Of a stretch of DNA of 64,000 bases, positions 24,223-33,180 are shown in pieces. Where the stretch lies: positions 36,694-100,693 of the forward strand of contig RDXX01000035.1 in the NCBI GenBank assembly GCA_004292955.1, read 5' to 3'. The notes under the pieces are model-generated. The model saw nothing but the letters and a program-made list of their open reading frames with translations, ran no database searches and had not been told where the DNA came from. The position numbers and the translations under genes are program-made. Source of the DNA: Oscillatoriales cyanobacterium. Its GTDB lineage: Bacteria; Cyanobacteriota; Cyanobacteriia; Cyanobacteriales; Microcoleaceae. Within the stretch, counting starts at the first letter, position 1. Each line of letters starts with the position of its first letter.

Positions 24223-24489
24223 TTAGCAATTTAAAACTTGTTTTTGTAATGATGGCTGACTTTTTAACCATTGGGTTTCTGCAAGCGGACTGTGATGCAA
24301 AATCATTAACTGCGATTTTTTAAGGGATTCTAGGGCGTAGGTACAATCTTGCAAATCGCTAAACTCAACTTCAACAATTTCTGCATCGCATTCATCAACT
24401 ACTGTTCCCACTTGACCGCGATATAAGCCCTGTTGTGGCAAGTCTTCTAGTAATGCCACGATCGCAAGCAATTCGATCATAAAATTCAT
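24223..24489 (-). CDS. DUF4926-like small protein
   Basis: 88 residues. IELLAIVALLEDLPQQGLYR followed by GQVGTVVDECDAEIVEVEFSD resembles the DUF4926 family, a small beta-rich domain (lxDl.e.gl..GqvGtvVe) often found beside toxin-antitoxin or effector genes. Its ATG overlaps the TGA of the SET-domain gene by 4 bases, so the two are translated together. Function unknown. A second ATG three codons in is an alternative start. Confidence 0.7.
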   Translation of the reverse strand: MNFMIELLAIVALLEDLPQQGLYRGQVGTVVDECDAEIVEVEFSDLQDCTYALESLKKSQLMILHHSPLAETQWLKSQPSLQKQVLNC

Positions 24490-24902
24490 TCTATTAATTT
24501 ACTACTGGTCACAGTGATTGGCTGAAAGCCCATACGTATAAAATAAGTATCATCATATATACATTTATAGTCGCAAACAAGTTCTTCTCCCTCGTAGATG
24601 TCACGTGCTGCAACGTCTCGTCGCAAGCTCGAAAGAATATTAGGAGACTCTGAAAAATGATTGATGAAACGTTGATCGTCAAAGCAAAGAACGTATCTAC
24701 AGAGGAGTTTGTCAAAATAGGCATATTTTAAAAATTGCTCTTTCGCTGAAGGAGACATCCGCTCAATATCCGCCTCTTCATAAGACGTATCGAAGTATGG
24801 AGAGTATTCCCAGGTAACGGTACCTTTTGGAATAAACTGCGCTGCGAAAAGACCAATACCGTGAATAGAACTGATGCCAAGTTTTGTTTGAACCAGTAGC
24901 AT
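24486..24902 (-). CDS. SET domain-containing protein
   Basis: 138 residues, essentially a bare SET domain. GISSIHGIGLFAAQFIPKGT is the SET N-terminal part (xxS.i.G.GlfA...i..G), FINHFSESPNI (Asn81-His82) is the central NH motif without the usual Cys, and AARDIYEGEELVCDY ends at the catalytic Tyr112. SET enzymes transfer methyl from S-adenosylmethionine to lysine. Bacterial stand-alone examples exist but their substrates are mostly unknown. Coupled to the downstream DUF4926-like gene. Confidence 0.75.
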   Translation of the reverse strand: MLLVQTKLGISSIHGIGLFAAQFIPKGTVTWEYSPYFDTSYEEADIERMSPSAKEQFLKYAYFDKLLCRYVLCFDDQRFINHFSESPNILSSLRRDVAARDIYEGEELVCDYKCIYDDTYFIRMGFQPITVTSSKLIE

Positions 24903-25038
24903 AACTACGCACTTAATTGAGTATTCATAGGAATCGAATATCTCAGATCCTCTTGAAATATTGTAGCCTATCGGTTGCTAAGTAAATTTGATTGAGGAGC
25001 CATCTGATCTCTTACACCATTCTTAATTACTTGTTTAG

Positions 25039-25103
25039 AAACAGGCAAGATGCCTGTTCCACAAGAAAATTTATCTTTTGTGGAACGGGCATCTTGCCCG
25101 TTC
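25039..25103. repeat. palindromic repeat, GGCAAGATGCC family
   Basis: AACAGGCAAGATGCCTGTTC and GGAACGGGCATCTTGCCCG face each other across an AT-rich loop, forming a large imperfect inverted repeat after the SET gene leader. Confidence 0.8.
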
Positions 25104-25122
25104 TTCACAATGGTGCAACATC

Positions 25123-25338
25123 TCAGATCGATCGCACTTCCGGCAATTTCTCAGCCCCAGTCGTATCAAAGACGATCGCGTGTTTAGTCGCAGGTAACAA
25201 CCGCCGTAATATCTGAATATAGCCGTCAGCATCGCCGCGGCGGTGGAAGCGCGCCACAACCAATCGCTGCATATTTGGCAATTGCCGCACAATACAGCAG
25301 GGATGAGAGTTTAATTTGGGCTTTGATGTTGGTATCAT
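25123..25338 (-). CDS. possible small cyanobacterial hypothetical protein
   Basis: 71 residues from the ATG at 25338: CCIVRQLPNMQRLVVARFHR followed by RGDADGYIQILRRLLP. This 'ARFxxRxDAdgylxiLRr' pattern is one I associate with small conserved cyanobacterial proteins. The frame is open further upstream, but that part overlaps what looks like promoter and hairpin sequence (CCCCGCGTTTGCGGGG near 25350). It is divergent from the XRE genes. Modest confidence. Confidence 0.4.
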   Translation of the reverse strand: MIPTSKPKLNSHPCCIVRQLPNMQRLVVARFHRRGDADGYIQILRRLLPATKHAIVFDTTGAEKLPEVRSI

Positions 25339-25472
25339 AGGAAAATCGTGCCCCGCGTTTGCGGGGTTGGGTAGAAAAGCGATCGCCCTCAAGTTTTCGA
25401 CGCTAGGTGGGCGATCGTTTTCAGTGTACATAGATATTATCCGGTATATATGCACCGAAGTCAAGCAAAAAA

Positions 25473-25682
25473 ATGGGCTACGTGAGACTGCGGATTCGAG
25501 AACTAGCTGAGCAAAGAGGTTGGACGTTCAAAGAAGTTGCCGATCGATCCGGAGTCAATTACAACACGGTAAAAAGCTACGGGAGGCGCGATGCTTTGAA
25601 CACAGTCGATTTGTCTGCTGTCTACAAAATTGCTCGCGCCTTAGACGTGACGATGGAAGATTTAGTCGAGATTTTGGAATAG
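25473..25682 (+). CDS. minimal XRE-type HTH regulator, copy 1
   Basis: 69 residues, nothing but a helix-turn-helix: RLRIRELAEQRGWTFKEVAD then RSGVNYNTVKSY and KIARALDVTMEDLVEIL, the Cro/CI (XRE) pattern. The next gene is a near-identical paralogue 13 bases downstream. Probably a DNA-binding autoregulator; no toxin partner is visible next to it. Confidence 0.8.
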   Translation: MGYVRLRIRELAEQRGWTFKEVADRSGVNYNTVKSYGRRDALNTVDLSAVYKIARALDVTMEDLVEILE

Positions 25683-25695
25683 TAAGGGCGCGCTA

Positions 25696-25908
25696 ATGGG
25701 ATACGTGAGGCTGCGGATTCGAGAACTAGCTGAGCAAAAGGGTTGGACGCTAAAGCAAGTTGCCGATCGATCGGGAGTGAATTACAACACTGTTAGAAGC
25801 TACGTTCAGCGCGATGCTTTGAACACGGCCGATATTTCTGCTGTCTACAAAATCGCCCGCGCTTTCGACGTGACAATGGAAGATTTAGTTGAGATTTTGG
25901 AAGATTGA
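25696..25908 (+). CDS. minimal XRE-type HTH regulator, copy 2
   Basis: 70 residues, about 80-85 percent identical by eye to copy 1, with changes such as FKE to LKQ and GRRDALNTVD to VQRDALNTAD. The sequence upstream of its ATG (TAAGGGCGCGCTA) is a plausible ribosome site. The tandem arrangement indicates gene duplication. Confidence 0.8.
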   Translation: MGYVRLRIRELAEQKGWTLKQVADRSGVNYNTVRSYVQRDALNTADISAVYKIARAFDVTMEDLVEILED

Positions 25909-25918
25909 GGGCTCAGAA

Positions 25919-26074
25919 ATGGGGCGAGTCAGGCTGAAGATTCAAAAGTTGGCTCAAGAAAAGCGCCCGACACTGCAAGATGTGTCTCCTCGATCGGCAC
26001 AAGGTTTGCTTAGAAAAATGTATCAAACTTTTACAAATAAACCGATCGCACTCATAAAGCCGCTATCTTCGTGA
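25919..26074 (+). pseudogene. decayed third copy of the XRE regulator
   Basis: Starting at the ATG at 25919 the frame reads MGRVRLKIQKLAQEKRPTLQ then DVSPRSAQGLL, recognisably the first 28 residues of the two preceding genes. It then diverges completely after the position of the recognition helix. The start is 10 bases after the stop of copy 2. It is most likely a truncated duplicate. Confidence 0.6.
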
Positions 26075-26684
26075 CAAAAGCACTTCCTCAGCATGAGTCC
26101 GGTTCTCTAACTTTGGATTATTCGACTCTACACCGCCCCCAACACCCGAAAGATGAAGATTTGTAATGTTTTGTCAACATCTTAGGGTTGCTGAATTAAA
26201 ATCTTCTCATAAAAAAGACGAGCTTCTAGCAGGCAAAATTATGAAAAAAAATTTAAAACTCAGCTTATGAGATGGAATTCGCTGCTCTGACAAGGTGCAA
26301 TAACAATGTAACTAATGTAACTTTTGATGCAAGAACCACTAGCATTAACCTTGTTGAAGGTCACAGGCCAATTTCTCGCCGTGCCTTCTGAAAATCGCTT
26401 TCCTCGTCGATCGCATCAAATTTCAAGTGCCATTACTTTGTTTGCACGACGGGAACCGCAGATGTAAAGGAAAAATTTAAGTCCAAAGCTGACGCACCAG
26501 AACTTTGAGCGACGGTTTTTTGACCGGCAACGAGGACAGAAACACAGTCTTTTCCTCCATCAAACCTGGTTTTTGCGTCCAAGACTCAACTCGATTCGAT
26601 CGAATGAATGCAGTCGCAGCCAACATTTAGTTAGATGTTGCGATACAGCAAGTTGCGCGCTTGTACAGGGAGCTAACGGCAGTG
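26075..26684. other. gene-poor stretch, nothing recognised
   Basis: About 600 bases between the decayed XRE copy and the beta-CASP gene. Frames present on the reverse strand near 26560-26916 overlap the start of the real forward gene and have no protein-like pattern. I see no RNA gene or repeat here. Confidence 0.5.
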
Positions 26685-28319
26685 ATGGATCTCGATTGTT
26701 TACCTTACGGCGCAGGCCACGCCCAGGAAGGGGTCTGTCTGCTAGTGCGAATGGGGCCGTACCGCATTTTACTCGACTGCGGTATAGAGGATGTCGCACC
26801 CCTGTCAGCGACACTAGATCGATCGCCCCCAGTCGATTTCGTAGTGTGCACCCACGCCCACTCCGATCATGCCAGAGGTTTGCTCGCACTCCACCAGGCT
26901 TTCCCCCTGTTGCCAATTTACGCCAGCGAAGTCACAGCGCGACTGCTACCGCTTAACTGGCCGGCCCAGTCTCAGCAGCCAGAGTCGCATTTCTGTGAGG
27001 CTCTACCCTGGCAGTCGCCGATCGAACTGCGCCGAGGACTGAGCGTGCAGTTGTTCCCGTCGGGCCATTTGCCCGGAGCGGCGACTGTACTCTTGACCTA
27101 TGAAGCCCCCCATCGCACCTACACCCTGGTTTACACCGGCGACTTTTTTCTATCGAATTGTCGTTTGGTGGAAGGTTTGCCGCTGGGACAACTCCGGGGC
27201 ATGAAGCCCGACGTGTTAATTTTGGAAGGTAGTTACGGCACAGCGCGCCACCCTCACCGCCGACAACTGGAAAATCAGTTAGCCGATCGCATCCACCGCG
27301 CGATCGCCGACGGATGCTCGGTACTGCTACCCGCACCCGCCCTCGGTTTGGGTCAAGAACTGCTGATGCTGCTCCGCAGCCACCACTACTTCACCGGGCG
27401 CGACTTGGATATTTGGGTAGACGGCACTGTCGCCGACGGGTGCGACGCTTATCTGGAACTGCTGCCCCATTTTCCCACCGCCGTTCAAAACTTTGCTCTC
27501 CACCAACCTTTGTTTTGGGACGAAAGGGTGAAACCTCGCGTGCGCCGGTTGTCTGCCGAACAGCGCTCCGAATTGGGGAAAACCCCGTGTATTGTAATTA
27601 CTGACCAAATTTCCGATTTGGGTTTGTACGTTGCCGATCGCACAAATCCTTGGATTTTACTCGCACCTCAAAAACCCGGATATCCCGTCAGGGAATGGTT
27701 TGCCAACTGGCAGGAATCAGGAGTTCGGCTCATTGAAACTTATCTGCTAGCCGAACACTGCGACGGGCCGGGAACTACCCAGCTCATCCACAATTTGCGT
27801 CCGCAGCACGTAATTTTAGTGCACGGTTCCCCTGCATATTTGGCTGACTTGGCTAACTTGGACGAGCTGCGAAACCGCTACCAGTTGCACACTCCGGCGG
27901 TAGGGACTGTTGTCGAATTGCCGATCGGGGAAATGTTTTTGCAGCCCGCTATCCCCGAAACTAACTATGAGGGAGAACTCAGCGAATTGGGGACAGAGGT
28001 AGCAATTAGCTTGCCGAGTCCGATTACAGCCGATCCTCGGTGGGCAAATTTTGCCGATACAGGTTTAGTAGAAGCGCGCTGGCAAGGCGAAGAACTGGTA
28101 CTGCGCGGCATCTCCCAGCGGGAACTGCTATTTCAAGGCAACGCCGTTCAGGCAAACCTCGAATGCTGTGGCAATTGCCAGCACTACCGCGGCCAGCGCT
28201 GTTGGAACCAGTCCAGTGCTTTGTTTGGCTTTAAAGTCACTCCCGACGGTTTCTGTCCGGTGTTTGAAGCGATACCGGAGTCTGAATTTTTCATAGATGA
28301 GGAATTAGATGCGGAATAA
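26685..28319 (+). CDS. metallo-beta-lactamase / beta-CASP family hydrolase
   Basis: 544 residues. The MBL metal motif CTHAHSDH (His57, His59, Asp61, His62) is followed by a second His in FPSGHLPGAATVLL and Asp in VYTGDFFLS. The central part (LILEGSYGTARHPHRR, then LENQLADRI) is the CPSF/Int11-like beta-CASP insert, and LIHNLRPQHVILVHG ends it. The C-terminal 45 residues add a Cys cluster (CCGNCQHYRGQRCWN, then GFCPVFEA), a possible metal or Fe-S site. Probably an RNA nuclease of uncertain substrate, distinct from the RNase J encoded at 43989. The ATG at 26685 is preferred over a TTG eight codons earlier. Confidence 0.8.
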   Translation: MDLDCLPYGAGHAQEGVCLLVRMGPYRILLDCGIEDVAPLSATLDRSPPVDFVVCTHAHSDHARGLLALHQAFPLLPIYASEVTARLLPLNWPAQSQQPESHFCEALPWQSPIELRRGLSVQLFPSGHLPGAATVLLTYEAPHRTYTLVYTGDFFLSNCRLVEGLPLGQLRGMKPDVLILEGSYGTARHPHRRQLENQLADRIHRAIADGCSVLLPAPALGLGQELLMLLRSHHYFTGRDLDIWVDGTVADGCDAYLELLPHFPTAVQNFALHQPLFWDERVKPRVRRLSAEQRSELGKTPCIVITDQISDLGLYVADRTNPWILLAPQKPGYPVREWFANWQESGVRLIETYLLAEHCDGPGTTQLIHNLRPQHVILVHGSPAYLADLANLDELRNRYQLHTPAVGTVVELPIGEMFLQPAIPETNYEGELSELGTEVAISLPSPITADPRWANFADTGLVEARWQGEELVLRGISQRELLFQGNAVQANLECCGNCQHYRGQRCWNQSSALFGFKVTPDGFCPVFEAIPESEFFIDEELDAE

Positions 28320-28597
28320 ACCTATTGTTGTCATTGCGATCGACAGCTTAGCGCGCTTTCTGATGAGGCGATCGCAGTATTTGTTGTTCGTCGGTTCTGC
28401 GTCTGTGACTGCTCTGGTGGCTCAGAGGCGAAAACTGGCGATCGAACTCAAATTTCCATCCTAAATAGCTTATTTGGTGACAATCCAGCAGATTTTTCGG
28501 CAAAACCCGAGTTTTGCCCCATTCCTCGACAAAAAAGGGAGAAAAGTCGTTTTCTTTTCCCCCAACTATTTTTTGTGACTCAAGCTAAGGATCAAAA

Positions 28598-28909
28598 CTA
28601 TTCTAAATTCGAGTCCGGGTAGTGATTGCGAATTTGCTCGGCTTCGGGACAATCGTCAGTAACTAGGGGTTCGCAGTTAGTTCTCGACACCGAAGCCAAC
28701 TTCTGGGACACAGCTCCAATACTTTCTAGACGCACCATTTCTTCCCAGGAGCTAATTTCGTCTTCTTCGTCGGTTTCGTAGCGCAGCGTGACTAGATCCC
28801 CTTCAATATCTAGGATACGAGCGCGCTCTATCCAACGTTGCTGATCTCGAAGAAAAATAGAAACCTCACGACCATCACAACAGAGTTGATAGATTTTGCG
28901 CTGTAGCAT
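28598..28909 (-). CDS. conserved cyanobacterial protein, probably DUF6679
   Basis: 103 residues. KIYQLCCDGREVSIFLRDQQ followed by RWIERARILDIEGDLVTLRY and ETDEEDEISSWEEMVRLESI is a very conserved cyanobacterial protein of unknown function, I believe DUF6679. The C-terminal third is variable. It has its own leader on the reverse strand. Confidence 0.7.
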   Translation of the reverse strand: MLQRKIYQLCCDGREVSIFLRDQQRWIERARILDIEGDLVTLRYETDEEDEISSWEEMVRLESIGAVSQKLASVSRTNCEPLVTDDCPEAEQIRNHYPDSNLE

Positions 28910-30001
28910 TTGTCAGTTCTCCTGCGCAGTGTAACTTGCTTAAAATATGGCCTGTTTACAGTAACGTACTTTGAGTTTTACATCGGAAGGCACAGCCCTA
29001 TGGACTGGCCAGTTTGACGTTTTCCGAAACTTTGGCACCTATGGGGGTTACCATATTTCATTTTACCACTAAATCTATCTTGTACGCTATTTATCTAAGT
29101 GCAGATTTTCGGGCCGGCGGCATCCCTCGCAAGAGGCATTTACCAGAATAGATGCCAGAATCAGGACTTGATTCGGGCCAGCCACCCTCCAAGCGGACTG
29201 TGCTGCGAGTCGCTCTCAATTGCTCCTTATGTTTCCCAGAGACATTACTAGATAGCGGTTTAATTCACATTTGGCGATCGCACGGACATTGCGGAGGCTC
29301 TCATCGGGGACGATCGCAAGGGCGATCGCCACCATTCCTGTGCTAACAACGGTAAAATCTCAAATGTAATCATACCTTGACATCGAACCCACGCACTCGT
29401 ATACGCCATCAGACTAGAACTAAAACTCCCTCCCTTGTGCCGTGGCGTTAGAAAACCTACAGGTATAGACTTAGGAATGAGAATTAAATAACTTACATTT
29501 TTTATTGTTCTTGTGGGATGGGCGTCCCGCCCGTCCAGAAAAGACGGGTTCTTCTGGCCCATCCCACTTTCAAGAGTGTAAATTATTTAATTCGCGATCC
29601 TTAGGAATATCGACGTTTGCCAGCTTTGAGTAATGGTAAAAAATACAACTGCCAGTTTCCCTAAAAAAGCCGAAAATCAAGCTAGGGAAATTTCAGTATA
29701 TCTCTTCAAACAAACAGTTAGGCAACCGACAATCAGAAATACAAGCCTCAAAAAATACCCCCAAATATTATCGAAGGCTCGCCCAAAAATAGGGAAAAAT
29801 TGCCAAAAACTGACGAACTATCTGCAAAAAACTACAACAAAAATTAGCTATAAATACAGTCCAAATCTGGGTATTTTTGAAGGCTATCGAGCTCATTGCC
29901 AGCGCCTTATTATTTGGAAATATGGACACTGCCCAATGAAACATTCTCTACATATACGATGACAGAGCGTTGCTGCTTCTATTTGCAGGAAGTTCAGCAA
30001 A
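28910..30001. other. long intergenic region with one palindromic repeat
   Basis: About 1.1 kb. It holds HIP1 octamers near 29275-29335 and a GTGGGATGGG/CCCATCCCAC inverted repeat at 29512-29567 (GGGCGTCCCGCCCGTCC type). Its right part (about 29630-29960) is Lys/Asn-rich in the forward frame without protein-like pattern. I cannot support a gene. Confidence 0.5.
29512..29567. repeat. palindromic GTGGGATGGGCGTCCCGCCC repeat
   Basis: GTGGGATGGG (29512-29521) pairs with CCCATCCCAC (29558-29567) with an inner CCCGCCCGTC/GACGGG pairing. It is a relative of the GGACGGGCAGGATGCCC units at 36045-36319. Confidence 0.75.
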
Positions 30002-30199
30002 TTACTTTCCTAGGGTTTGCTCTTCCTCTTTGTCCTTGTCCTTCTGGGTAGATTCATCATCAGCTTGACCGACCCCTTCCTTAAAACTCCGCAGCGTTTT
30101 GCCCAAAGCATTTCCCAACTCAGGAATTTTCTTGGGGCCAAAAATTAGAATAGCGACTACCGCAACAATGCCCAATTCGGGCAATCCCAGACCAAACAT
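30002..30199 (-). CDS. tatA: twin-arginine translocase TatA/E subunit
   Basis: 65 residues: a short N-terminal membrane helix (GLGLPELGIVAVVAILIFG) directly followed by the FGPKKIPELGNALGKTLRSF hinge and amphipathic helix, then a charged tail. This is the TatA/E signature. It forms the pore for folded, often cofactor-bearing proteins in the plasma or thylakoid membrane. Single gene, divergent from pcyA. Confidence 0.93.
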   Translation of the reverse strand: MFGLGLPELGIVAVVAILIFGPKKIPELGNALGKTLRSFKEGVGQADDESTQKDKDKEEEQTLGK

Positions 30200-30318
30200 A
30201 CAAAATCTCCGCGCTTACCTACTTTGCTTTTTCCCTGCGAATTACCGCTAGTGCATTTATTTTAGCGGAGAGTTTCCGGAAATCTTACTCATTACTCGGG
30301 TTTTTATGGCAATTTATT

Positions 30319-30359
30319 GCCCTGTGCCACTGCGAATACCTAGACTAATGTCACAGGGC
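30319..30359. promoter_or_regulatory. inverted repeat in the tatA-pcyA divergent region
   Basis: GCCCTGTG (30319-30326) pairs with CACAGGGC (30352-30359) across 25 bases. It lies between the two divergent starts and could be a protein-binding site or RNA hairpin. No direct evidence of either. Confidence 0.4.
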
Positions 30360-30501
30360 TTGCTATAAGAGGGCAGATTTTTTTGTAAAACTTACTCGAT
30401 CGCACGTCGAACTGCTGATATCCTTAAAAGTATCTACCTTGTTTACTGCATCCTGCAACCGTAGAATGAAGTTTTATTAAGCGATCGCCCGATAAATAAG
30501 A

Positions 30502-31239
30502 ATGTTAGAAACATCCAAGCCTTCCCTGCGCGACCAACAGCACTACCTTATCCGCGAATTAGCCGATCGGATAGAATCAGTATGGCGTCGATACCTCGAC
30601 CTCGAACCCTACCACCTCCCCGCTGAGTTGGGATACGTGGAAGGGCGGCTGGAAGGAGAAAAACTGATCATAGAAAATCGCTGCTATCAAACTCCCCAAT
30701 TCCGCAAAATACACTTGGAACTGGCTAAAGTCGGGCCGCTGCTGGATATCCTCCACTGCGTGATGTTTCCCAGACCGAATTATGCTTTGCCGATGTTCGG
30801 CACAGACATCGTAGCAGGCAAAGGTCAAATTAGCGCCGCGATCGCAGATCTTTCTCCCCTCAATCCCGATCGAACTTTGTCGGAAACCTACCGCACTCGA
30901 CTGCAAACTTTGCCCGTCAACCAGTTTTCTTGTCCCCGCCAAATTCCCGAATGGGGCGATATTTTCTCAGAGTTTTGCCTGTTTGTGCGCCCCGATTCAC
31001 AGGAAGAAGAAAGCCGATTTCTAGACATAGTTGAATCCTACGTCGAAATTCACTGCAAACTCGCAGTCGCTTCGGAACCAGTTTCTGTAGCCGAAGAAGC
31101 AAAAATTCTCGACGCTCAAATTTACTACTGCACCCAGCAGCAGCAAAACGACAAAACCAGGCGCGTACTCGAAAAAGCTTTCGGTCAAGATTGGGCAGAA
31201 CATTACATGACCGAGGTGCTGTTTGATTACCCTAAATAG
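30502..31239 (+). CDS. pcyA: phycocyanobilin:ferredoxin oxidoreductase
   Basis: 245 residues, the family length. LDILHCVMFPRPNYALPMFG with following TDIVAGKGQISAAIADLSP is the PcyA signature. Glu73, His85 and Asp102 align with the catalytic Glu76/His88/Asp105 of the Synechocystis enzyme by constant offset. It reduces biliverdin IXalpha with ferredoxin to phycocyanobilin, the chromophore of phycobilisomes and phytochromes. Confidence 0.95.
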   Translation: MLETSKPSLRDQQHYLIRELADRIESVWRRYLDLEPYHLPAELGYVEGRLEGEKLIIENRCYQTPQFRKIHLELAKVGPLLDILHCVMFPRPNYALPMFGTDIVAGKGQISAAIADLSPLNPDRTLSETYRTRLQTLPVNQFSCPRQIPEWGDIFSEFCLFVRPDSQEEESRFLDIVESYVEIHCKLAVASEPVSVAEEAKILDAQIYYCTQQQQNDKTRRVLEKAFGQDWAEHYMTEVLFDYPK

Positions 31240-31343
31240 CTAAAATCTGTTTACAATTGTTCCTACCTGGTTGGCAACTCCCCGCTCTCTCAAAGACGGA
31301 GATGCTCTAAAATTTCAGGATGTTCCGCTTCCTCACTCAGTCA

Positions 31344-31395
31344 TTCATTAATTCAGCAACGCCGCAATTTATTACGGCGAAGTTGTGTTAATGAA
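31344..31395. repeat. inverted repeat after pcyA
   Basis: TTCATTAA (31344-31351) and TTAATGAA (31388-31395) flank an inner GCCG/CGGC hairpin. It is about 100 bases past the pcyA stop and lacks a T-run, so it is a weak terminator candidate. Confidence 0.35.
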
Positions 31396-31461
31396 TTAGC
31401 ATTCTGCGTCTGGTAAAACAACTTTGTTAACCTTAATTCGAGTTTGGCGATCGATATTTAG

Positions 31462-31554
31462 GGAGGTTTGGCAAAAGAACAGCCCTGCACTATTTTACTC
31501 GTCACCCACGACAACCGTATTTTAGACATAGCCGATCGCATTATTCCAATATAG
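31462..31554 (+). pseudogene. fragment of a DevA-type ABC transporter ATPase
   Basis: The frame from 31462 reads AKEQPCTILLVTHDNRILDI then ADRIIPI and a stop. This matches the last part of DevA-like ATPases (LLVTHDNRILDIADRI), which contains the switch-region His. Everything upstream (Walker A, signature, Walker B) is missing, and a TAG directly precedes the fragment. It is a remnant of an exporter gene. Confidence 0.7.
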
Positions 31555-31740
31555 CGCGAAAGATTGTAAGTGAGATATTCAACAATTCATTAACAATCCC
31601 CTCAATCGCCCAATCTAAAATCTCAAGCTATACCTCATGTACCTGAGAAATGCTATAGAAGACGGTCACCTCGCACAAGACACACAAACACCCGCTGCAA
31701 CTGACCTTCTTTCAGCACAATTATTGTGATTTTGCTCAAC

Positions 31741-32652
31741 TTATTTCCGAGATCCGGGACGTTTTGCTCCTACCTTCGCAGGGCTTTTTGTTCCACCTTT
31801 AGCTGCACTTTTAGAACTACTTTTAGCATTTTTTTGACCCTTGGCTCCTGCCAACTGGCTCTCATTTTCATTAGCCGGTCTGCCGGCAGGCGTTCTCGTA
31901 GTCCTAAAGGTAACATTCACCCCTTCATTCGACTGTTCCAACACCAACATCGGCGTCGGCTTCGCTTTTTGATCCCATTCAATGTGAACGATGCGACCTT
32001 GAATAGTCGGCTGCCAACTATCATGGTCATCTGAAGGACTCAGATAAGTTTCCAAACAATCAATAATTTGATTAATTGTCGCCGATGTTGCCTGAGTCGG
32101 CAGTTTCATCAGCTTAATTTGAATCCGAAACAGCACTCGCCTTTCTATTTTTACGGCTGGATCGCCAGTTTCGTATTCGATATCAAACATCGAATCTACT
32201 TGCCTGCCGCTGCCAGCAGTCCCGTTTTTATCTCCTACTGCACTCTGAGTCGGGCGCAGGGCAATACTAATTTTGTCTTTGACTTTTACTTTAATCTGGT
32301 TGACAATGGCAAAGTGAAAGACTTCTTCCGCCATCCGCATTCTCAGGTAGTCTAAATTAAAGTCTCGCGAGTGAATGAGGTCGGGGTTTTTTTCCATCTT
32401 TGATATGGTTTCCAGAGCCATTTTGTATTTTTTCTGGAGTTCTCTATTTCTAAACTCTTCAAATTTGAGCTTCTTACTCAAATCATCTAGTCTTAGCTTG
32501 GTAAATACCGCTAAACCGAGCAGCAATAATAACAGTAATCCCGACGCTCCCATCAAGATTTGGTCGGGGGACGGAGATCCTGGTTTAGCCTGTTTAGGTT
32601 TGGGAGAGGCTACTGCCAACCTTGGTTCTACAAGGATGATTTGGGTTGACAT
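31741..32652 (-). CDS. conserved membrane-anchored protein of unknown function
   Basis: 303 residues. A Pro/Lys-rich N-terminal 30 residues precede one membrane segment (LMGASGLLLLLLLGLAVF, about 33-50). A coiled-coil-like stretch follows (about 51-90), then a folded domain (FHFAIVNQIKVKVKDKISIA; VLFRIQIKLMKLPTQA). The last 45 residues are Ala/Lys/Ser repeats (KSSSKSAAKGGTKSPAKVG) that could bind nucleic acid or another acidic partner. No family name recognised. Confidence 0.65.
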   Translation of the reverse strand: MSTQIILVEPRLAVASPKPKQAKPGSPSPDQILMGASGLLLLLLLGLAVFTKLRLDDLSKKLKFEEFRNRELQKKYKMALETISKMEKNPDLIHSRDFNLDYLRMRMAEEVFHFAIVNQIKVKVKDKISIALRPTQSAVGDKNGTAGSGRQVDSMFDIEYETGDPAVKIERRVLFRIQIKLMKLPTQATSATINQIIDCLETYLSPSDDHDSWQPTIQGRIVHIEWDQKAKPTPMLVLEQSNEGVNVTFRTTRTPAGRPANENESQLAGAKGQKNAKSSSKSAAKGGTKSPAKVGAKRPGSRK

Positions 32653-33081
32653 GGGCTTTTAAAGGGTAAATTTTGACGCTATATTTATACAGGATTCCAG
32701 AGTAGAGCTGGCAGTGTAACTCGATCGACCAACATTGACATCATTCCACCACCATCTTGCTATAACTGGATTTCTACAACTCGAACAGGCACCCTCTAAT
32801 TAATACTTTATCTTTAACTGCAAGCAGGTTTCCGAAATATCGGAAAATCCCGCGCTGGCACCGGCAAAAAGAAATGGTGAATTGTCTGTGATAGATTATA
32901 CCAATATAGATCAAAAAAAAAATGTTCCGCAGCCTCCGTTTCTAGAAAAAGAAAAATAAGTACACATAAATCAATACTAACTCTCTCCAGCGATCGCCAA
33001 AAACACTTCTGGAGAACAACCGATCGAGAAGCGGACTCTCCTATCGGGTGCTAATTACTACTGTTCGATCGCTCCCGCCCT

Positions 33082-33103
33082 GCCAGCCCACCGGGAGGCT
33101 GGC
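33082..33103. promoter_or_regulatory. small hairpin upstream of dnaX
   Basis: GCCAGCC (33082-33088) pairs with GGCTGGC (33097-33103), 8-base loop, 78 bases before the dnaX start. The remaining 500 bases of this gap show no gene. Confidence 0.4.
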
Positions 33104-33180
33104 TGTGAGAATAGAGCTATCGCGCGATCGAACAACGTGTCCTTAGCTAAGATTACAGCTAATACCACAAATATTCGATC

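Noticed and set aside
26560..26956. Arg-rich frames on both strands around the start of the beta-CASP gene
   Set aside because: They overlap the well-supported gene at 26685 and have compositional, not family, character.
29633..29962. 109-residue Lys/Asn-rich forward frame
   Set aside because: No motif, no ribosome site and AT-driven composition; left as intergenic.
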